Part shown: in pieces, positions 32,719 through 39,957 of the stretch | How the letters are laid out: the number at the start of each line of letters is the position of its first letter | Numbering within the stretch: the stretch's first letter is position 1 | From: Faecalibacterium sp. | Lineage (GTDB): Bacteria; Bacillota; Clostridia; Oscillospirales; Ruminococcaceae | NCBI GenBank assembly: GCA_029264955.1 | Contig: JARHYC010000013.1 | Coordinates: 1 to 39,957, forward strand | Length of the DNA: 39,957 bases | Reading direction: 5' to 3' | The notes under the pieces: model-generated | The model's database searches: none | Told to the model about the DNA's origin: nothing | Seen by the model: the letters and a program-made list of their open reading frames with translations, nothing else | Made by a program: the position numbers and the translations under genes

Positions 32719-34745
32719 TTAACGTTTCTTCTTACCATTGGAGCGGTTTTGTCCAGGCTTTGCGCCTTTTCGACCGCCACGGGGCGCGAAACGCTCATTT
32801 TCCTGCGCAGGCTTGCGATTGCTGTGTGGTTTGTTGCGCGGTGCGACTGTGTAGCGGCCATCTGGATGAATAGTAATTTCCGGGCTCTGCTCCTGCTGGC
32901 GCTTGCGCTGAATCGCACGCCGTGCTTCAGACGGCACCAGTTTGGGGATCAGATCCTCACGATGGGTCATCTTCAATGCCTGCACGACCTTCTGCGCATT
33001 GCGCGGCTCATAGTATTGCAGCAACGCACGTTGCAGAGCCTTGCCTTCCGGGCTCTTTTCTACAAAGACAGGCTTGAGCGTGTATGGGTCCAAACCAGTA
33101 TAATACATACAGGTGCTGACCGTGCCGGGTGTGGGATAAAAATCCTGTACCTGCTCCGGGCGCATATTGTTATTGTACAAGTATTCTGCCAAATACACAG
33201 CATCTTTCAGGGTGCTGCCGGGATGGCTGGACATCAGATACGGCACCAAATACTGCTTTTTTCCAGCTTTCTTGCTCAATGCATAGAAACGATCCTTGAA
33301 CTTATTGAATACCTCAATAGGCGGCTTACCCATGTAAGCCAGCGTATTCGGTGCGCAATGCTCCGGTGCAACCTTCAGCTGACCGGAAACATGATACTCT
33401 ACCAGTTCCTTAAAGAAAGTTTCATCCGGATCTGCAATCAGATAGTCAAAACGAATACCACTGCGGATAAAGACCTTTTTCACACCGGGCAAATCACGCA
33501 GACGACGCAGGATCTTTAGATAATCGCTATGATCCACAATCAGATTCTTACAGGGTCTCGGCGCCAGACAGTGTTTACCACCGTTGCACATACCCTCTTT
33601 CATCTGCTGTGCACAAGATGGGAATCGGAAGTTTGCGGTCGGCCCACCTACATCGTGAATATAGCCCTTGAAATCCGGTTCCTGGGTCATGCGGCGTGCT
33701 TCTTCCACAATACTATCTGCACTGCGCGCCGTAACACGGCGGCCCTGGTGCATGGTAATGGCACAGAAGTTACAGCCGCCATAGCAGCCGCGGTTCTGAA
33801 TGATCGAGAACTGTACTTCCTCAATGGCAGGTACACCACCCATCGGGATATACATAGGGTGATAGTGTCTGGTAAACGGCAGATCAAACACCTTGTCCAG
33901 TTCTTTTCGGTTCAGCGGACGTGCAGGTACATTCTGCACCAGATACAGTTCGCTCTGTTTCTGTACAATAGGTAAACCAGTAACGACATCCTGATTATCC
34001 ATCTGGATACGGCAAGCCTTCGCATACGCAACCTTATCAGCACTGACCTTGTGGAAGCCCGCACACTCCACATAGCGTTCCGGCAAATGATCAAAAGTCG
34101 TCATGTAGCAGGTACCGGCCACATCGGTAATGGTTTCCACCGACTCGCCCGCCGCCAAACGTGCAGCGATCTGGTGCGTCTGGTGTTCACCCATGCCAAA
34201 TGCCACCAAATCGGCTCCGCAGCTCTCCATAATGCTGGGCATGACCACGTCGTCCCAATAGTCATAGTGGGCAAAACGGCGCAGAGAAGCCTCTAAACCG
34301 CCCAAAACAACAGGTACATCCGGGTAGGCTTCTTTTGCCAGTCTGGTATATACAATTGCGCTGCGGTCCGGGCGCTTACCCGCTACACCGCCGGGAGAAT
34401 ACTCATCGATTGCGCGGCGTTTCTTGGCAACCGAATAATGGCTGACCATACTGTCTACATTGCCGCCGCCAATCATAAAGCCATACTTGGGCTTGCCAAA
34501 TCGCTTAAAATCCTCGCAGTTATCAAAACGAGGCTGTGCCAAAATACCCACCCGGTAGCCGTCAGCTTCCAGCAAACGGCTGATGATCGCGGGGCCAAAG
34601 CTGGGATGGTCCACATAGGCGTCACCGCTGACCACCACAAAGTCCAGCTGATCCCAGCCGCGTGCCTGCATATCTTCACGGTTCACAGGCAGAAATTCGG
34701 TATACCGTTTGGTTGTTTCTTCGCTCATATGTCCTCTTTCTGTCA

Positions 34746-34746
<1 letters not shown>
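32719..34746 (-). CDS. ygiQ: YgiQ-family radical SAM protein
   Basis: A large radical SAM protein of the UPF0313 family whose reaction is not established. The 675 residues include an N-terminal B12-binding-like Rossmann region (FVVVSGDAYVDHPSFG, VLGGLEASLRRFAHYDYW), then the cluster motif C-x3-C-x2-C in NRGCYGGCNFCAITMHQ. A Lys/Arg-rich tail of about 50 residues (APRNKPHSNRKPAQENER and following) may bind nucleic acid. The start at 34746 is chosen because GGAGGAAATTTG precedes it and it overlaps the ftsK stop by one base (TGATG); an ATG at 34728 lies too close to its AGAGG. It is the middle gene of a minus-strand trio. Confidence 0.94.
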
Positions 34747-37688
<2,942 letters not shown>

Positions 37689-37775
37689 CACTGCACTCCT
37701 CGCTACTCCACATTCACCGGGCAGAGCCTCTCTGCCTCAACTTCTATTTTCAAAAGGGGATACTCCCCTACTTTA

Positions 37776-37805
37776 ACTATATTATTGTACCATAGGAACT
37801 TGCAA
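37776..37805 (-). promoter_or_regulatory. promoter of the ftsK-ygiQ operon
   Basis: On the minus strand TTGCAA (37805-37800) and TATAGT (37781-37776) are 18 bases apart, about 90 bases from the ftsK start. Two small hairpins, AGGGG/CCCCT (about 37755-37769) and GGCAGAG/CTCTGCC (about 37720-37736), lie in the leader. Confidence 0.55.
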
Positions 37806-37830
37806 TAGGCAAACCAGCCGCCTGTTTCCG

Positions 37831-37860
37831 CAACAAAAATACCGTGACTTTCGCCACGGC
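37831..37860 (-). terminator. terminator of tepA
   Basis: On the minus strand CCGTGGC and GTCACGG pair around a GAAA tetraloop, with one G-U pair, then TATTTTTG. It separates tepA from ftsK transcription. Confidence 0.7.
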
Positions 37861-37866
37861 ATCTCC

Positions 37867-38586
37867 TCAGATATTTTCTTTTTGATCCTGTGCATCAATC
37901 GCATCATAAAGCCAGTTCAGTGCACTGGAAATCCCGCCCAGTTCATCAATCAAGCCTTCTTCCACTGCACGGGGCCCATCCAGCATAGTTCCCACATCCA
38001 TGACCAGTTCTCCTGTATGCAAAAGCAGCTGTGTAAAACGACGGCGGGAAATTCTGGAATGACTGGTAATAAAACCTGTAATACGATCCTGCATTTCTTC
38101 AAAGCAGCGCATCGTTTGGGGAACCCCCAGCACAACCCCTGCATGACGCACCGGATGCACTGTCATTGTAGCGGTTGGTACAATAAAGCTGCGCTGAGCA
38201 GAAACCGCCAGCGGAATACCAATGGAATGCCCACCACCCAGCACCAGCGTTGCCGTAGGTTTGGTTATTCCGGCAATCAATTCTGCGATTGCAAGCCCCG
38301 CTTCTACGTCACCCCCCACTGTATTGAGTACCACCAGAAGTCCCTCAATTTCCGGATCTTCCTGTACAGAGATGATTTGTGGAATCACGTGTTCATACTG
38401 GGTTGTTTTCTGTCCCTGCGGTGCCGCCACATGCCCTTCGATTTGGCCCACGACAGTCAGACAGTAAATCGAGTGCGGACCTTTTGTGTGCAGTAAGCTG
38501 CCCATATCCTCTACCATTTCTTTTTCGAAGCGTTTTTCCTCGATTTTTTCTGACGCTTCTTCGGTCTGTTTTGCTTTGCGCTCCAT
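37867..38586 (-). CDS. tepA: TepA-type ClpP-fold protease
   Basis: A ClpP-class serine protease, in Bacillus found next to spoIIIE and linked to protein translocation and signal-peptide processing. The 239-residue protein has a charged N-terminus (residues 1-40), LLVVLNTVGGDVEAGLAIAE (oxyanion loop), the likely catalytic Ser in LGGGHSIGIPLAVSA, the His in TMTVHPVRHAG, and a C-terminal ALNWLYDAID. GAGAGGGGG lies upstream of 38586. The arrangement tepA-ftsK is conserved in Firmicutes, which supports both calls. Own terminator, so a separate transcript. Confidence 0.92.
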   Translation of the reverse strand: MERKAKQTEEASEKIEEKRFEKEMVEDMGSLLHTKGPHSIYCLTVVGQIEGHVAAPQGQKTTQYEHVIPQIISVQEDPEIEGLLVVLNTVGGDVEAGLAIAELIAGITKPTATLVLGGGHSIGIPLAVSAQRSFIVPTATMTVHPVRHAGVVLGVPQTMRCFEEMQDRITGFITSHSRISRRRFTQLLLHTGELVMDVGTMLDGPRAVEEGLIDELGGISSALNWLYDAIDAQDQKENI

Positions 38587-38735
38587 CCGGATTCCCCCTC
38601 TCTGTCAGATGCTTTTTCTGCACCCGGCTTTCCTAGTATTTCCATCGTACGCACGTCTATACATATCAGCATATCTATTACAAAATTTTCACTTTTTATG
38701 CATAGAATTTCTCTCGCTTTTCATTCATTTTTTAT

Positions 38736-38763
38736 TTGACAATGCTCCAAAAACGTATATACT
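38736..38763 (+). promoter_or_regulatory. promoter of rex
   Basis: A perfect -35 TTGACA (38736-38741) and TATACT (38758-38763) are 16 bases apart, 44 bases upstream of the start codon. Confidence 0.72.
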
Positions 38764-38806
38764 AAATGATGAAAGTTTATCAGAATTTACAGATGGAGGT
38801 CTGTCT

Positions 38807-39460
38807 ATGAATAATAACGGAGCTAAAGTGTCGCTGCCCGTAATCAAGCGACTACCTAAATATTATCGTTACCTGACGAATCTGCGTGCAAGCGGTGTCA
38901 CCAGTATTTCTTCCCGCGAGCTGGCCGCACATCTGGGCGCAACCGCATCTCAGGTACGCCAGGATTTCAATTGCTTTGGTGATGTAAATGGTCGTCAAGG
39001 CATCGGTTATAATGTCGATACCCTGCTGGCAATGCTGGAATCCTTGCTGTTTGGCGAAGGTGATTTGATTCCTGCAATTTTGATTGGTTCTGGTCGCTTG
39101 GGTAAAGCTGTCAGCCGTTTCATTTCCCGCAATACCAACGGCTACAAGCTAACGGCTGTATTTGATTCTAACCCAGCTGAAGTCGGCAAACATATGGATG
39201 ATTCCGACGTAGAGATTCTGCACATTGACGAGCTGACAACTTTCTGCAAACAACATCATCCTCGTGTTGCTGTCCTGTGTGTTCCCCGTGAGAGTGCAAA
39301 GCAGCTAACCGAACAACTGGTTAATTTGGGTATTGAAGGTTTCTGGAACTTCAGCCACTATGATATGTCTGTCGATTATCCTGACGTCGTAGTCGAAAAT
39401 GTTCACCTGGGCGACAGCCTGATGAGTTTGGGCTATCGTCTGCGTAACGACAACCACTAA
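38807..39460 (+). CDS. rex: redox-sensing transcriptional repressor Rex
   Basis: Rex senses the NADH/NAD+ ratio and represses fermentation genes when NADH is low. The 217-residue protein has an N-terminal winged helix (ELAAHLGATASQVRQDFNCFG, about 38-58) and a Rossmann domain with ILIGSGRLGKAVSRF. The C-terminal FWNFSHYDMSVDYP and VHLGDSLMSLGYRL match Rex. The start at 38807 has GGAGG upstream; the long in-frame extension to 38486 is rejected because it runs through the promoter. I found no obvious Rex operator at its own promoter. Very sure. Confidence 0.96.
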   Translation: MNNNGAKVSLPVIKRLPKYYRYLTNLRASGVTSISSRELAAHLGATASQVRQDFNCFGDVNGRQGIGYNVDTLLAMLESLLFGEGDLIPAILIGSGRLGKAVSRFISRNTNGYKLTAVFDSNPAEVGKHMDDSDVEILHIDELTTFCKQHHPRVAVLCVPRESAKQLTEQLVNLGIEGFWNFSHYDMSVDYPDVVVENVHLGDSLMSLGYRLRNDNH

Positions 39461-39478
39461 TTAAGGAGCTTTATTTCC

Positions 39479-39526
39479 ATGGCGAAATTATATTTGTCAC
39501 GCGACGGTCATTATTATAACCAATGA
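39479..39526 (+). pseudogene. 15-codon truncated reading frame after rex
   Basis: AAGGAG lies 9 bases before an ATG, giving MAKLYLSRDGHYYNQ and a stop at 39524. The ribosome site and position (19 bases after rex) look like the start of a real downstream gene, but the frame ends inside an inverted repeat. Beyond it the sequence changes to AT-rich. The rest of the gene is missing. It may be a cut gene or the last native piece before a chimeric join. Confidence 0.4.
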
Positions 39527-39531
39527 CCGTC
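39503..39531. repeat. 10-bp perfect inverted repeat at the composition break
   Basis: GACGGTCATT (39503-39512) and AATGACCGTC (39522-39531) pair perfectly around a 9-base loop. The next T-run is about 14 bases further, so it does not look like a normal terminator. It lies exactly where base composition changes. Confidence 0.7.
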
Positions 39532-39560
39532 GATCTGTCAATACCTTTTTTAAAAAAAGT

Positions 39561-39957
39561 TTAATTTTTTTTGATTTTAATTTTTTCGTCTGCAGTTAAA
39601 GTAAACTTTTTAATTTCAATGTCTTGATTGAACACAATTTCAGACGCTAATTCATCCTCAATATCACGTCTTACAGAGTCACGAAGACCACGAGCATTTT
39701 TCTTTGAACCATAAGCCTCTTTGGCAATATATTCAGTAACTGAATCGTCATACACAAGTTCTATACCCTTATCTTTTAAACTCTCTACAAGTTCATCTAT
39801 CATAAGACGAGCAATCTTTTTAAAGTCTTCTAAGTTAAGAGTATTAAATATAACTACCTCGTCTACCCTGCCAAGAAATTCTGGTCTAAGGAAACGTTCA
39901 AGTGCTTTTACAGTTACTTCTTTGTTAATATCATTTTCACTTTTACCAAAGCCAACT
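39561..39957 (-). CDS. Clp ATPase (ClpB/ClpC type), C-terminal end only
   Basis: The frame enters at the window edge and ends at TAA 39563-39561, giving 131 residues. It begins VGFGKSENDINKEV and carries RPEFLGRVDEVVIF, then the D2-small domain with YGSKKNARGLRDSVRRDIED (sensor-2 Arg region). These are hallmarks of the second AAA+ domain of ClpA/B/C unfoldases, whose job is to unfold proteins for ClpP or rescue aggregates. The 5' part lies outside. Codon use is AT-rich (AAA, ATT, TTA) and GC is about one third, unlike every other gene here. Either transferred DNA or a misjoined contig. Confidence 0.88.
   Translation of the reverse strand, partial: VGFGKSENDINKEVTVKALERFLRPEFLGRVDEVVIFNTLNLEDFKKIARLMIDELVESLKDKGIELVYDDSVTEYIAKEAYGSKKNARGLRDSVRRDIEDELASEIVFNQDIEIKKFTLTADEKIKIKKN

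Noticed and set aside
38486-38806. N-terminal extension of Rex to 38486
   Set aside because: It runs through the promoter and is antisense to tepA; the ATG at 38807 has GGAGG and matches the family N-terminus.
39503-39531. Inverted repeat as the rex terminator
   Set aside because: The stem is AT-mixed and the T-run begins about 14 bases later; it also lies inside a short reading frame with a good ribosome site, so a terminator call is not supported.

Overview
The window looks like a chromosome segment of a spore-lineage, low-oxygen Firmicute of class Clostridia, most likely a gut Oscillospirales/Ruminococcaceae-type bacterium. Support comes from a SpoIID-family protein, TepA next to FtsK/SpoIIIE, Rex, a T-box leader on pheST, a LicT-type antiterminator with its RAT site, and a CIRCE/HrcA operator. 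Base composition is near 50% GC over almost the whole window, and gene starts carry strong GGAGG-type ribosome sites. I see no phage, insertion sequence, CRISPR array or rRNA. Most of the window is ordinary core metabolism; the interesting signals are in regulation.

Layout. 1-1.7 kb: two tRNA-Pro 5' pieces and a decayed M32 carboxypeptidase. 1.8-3.9 kb (minus): gapA and an unknown polytopic membrane protein. 4.1-6.2 kb (plus): a SpoIID-like protein and a sugar nucleotidyltransferase. 6.5-8.6 kb: an orphan MsmK-type sugar ABC ATPase (minus) divergent from an AraC-type regulator (plus). 8.6-9.4 kb: a 56-residue FeoB-associated-type Cys-rich membrane peptide and a GNAT acetyltransferase. 9.5-12.0 kb (minus): a four-gene overlapping operon of ECF sigma factor, zinc anti-sigma and two membrane proteins; it faces a divergent zinc-ribbon membrane protein at 12.3-13.3 kb. 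13.5-17.3 kb (minus): pheS-pheT under a T-box leader. 17.6-22.6 kb (plus): a complete sugar PTS in one run, licT-crr-ptsI-ptsH-ptsG, behind a RAT/terminator. 22.8-23.6 kb (minus): a DUF2500 protein and a C_GCAxxG_C_C protein. 23.7-27.1 kb (plus): htpG under CIRCE, then an XpaC-family protein. 27.2-29.1 kb (minus): deoB and a YdcF-type protein. 29.3-31.6 kb (plus): pyk-luxS. 31.7-38.6 kb (minus): tepA, ftsK, ygiQ and a ComEC-like hydrolase. 38.7-39.5 kb (plus): rex. The last ~400 bases hold the 3' end of an AT-rich Clp ATPase gene on the minus strand, beyond an abrupt composition change.

How the genes fit together. The carbon theme is strong: PTS sugar uptake, GAPDH, pyruvate kinase, a sugar nucleotide enzyme, a shared ABC-sugar ATPase and the redox sensor Rex. 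The PTS block is the best candidate for unusual biology. Its HPr has Arg instead of the regulatory Ser46, and its LicT-type antiterminator has Leu instead of the first PRD2 histidine (position 207). Both are sites through which Firmicutes normally impose catabolite control, which suggests a PTS reduced to transport plus local antitermination. The second candidate is the ECF operon with its two dedicated membrane proteins. The third is the htpG leader, where a CIRCE half-site can also pair with a third half-site downstream.

Both window ends look disturbed: repeated tRNA pieces on the left; on the right a truncated reading frame, a 10-bp inverted repeat and a compositional break. A chimeric or misassembled edge is possible there.
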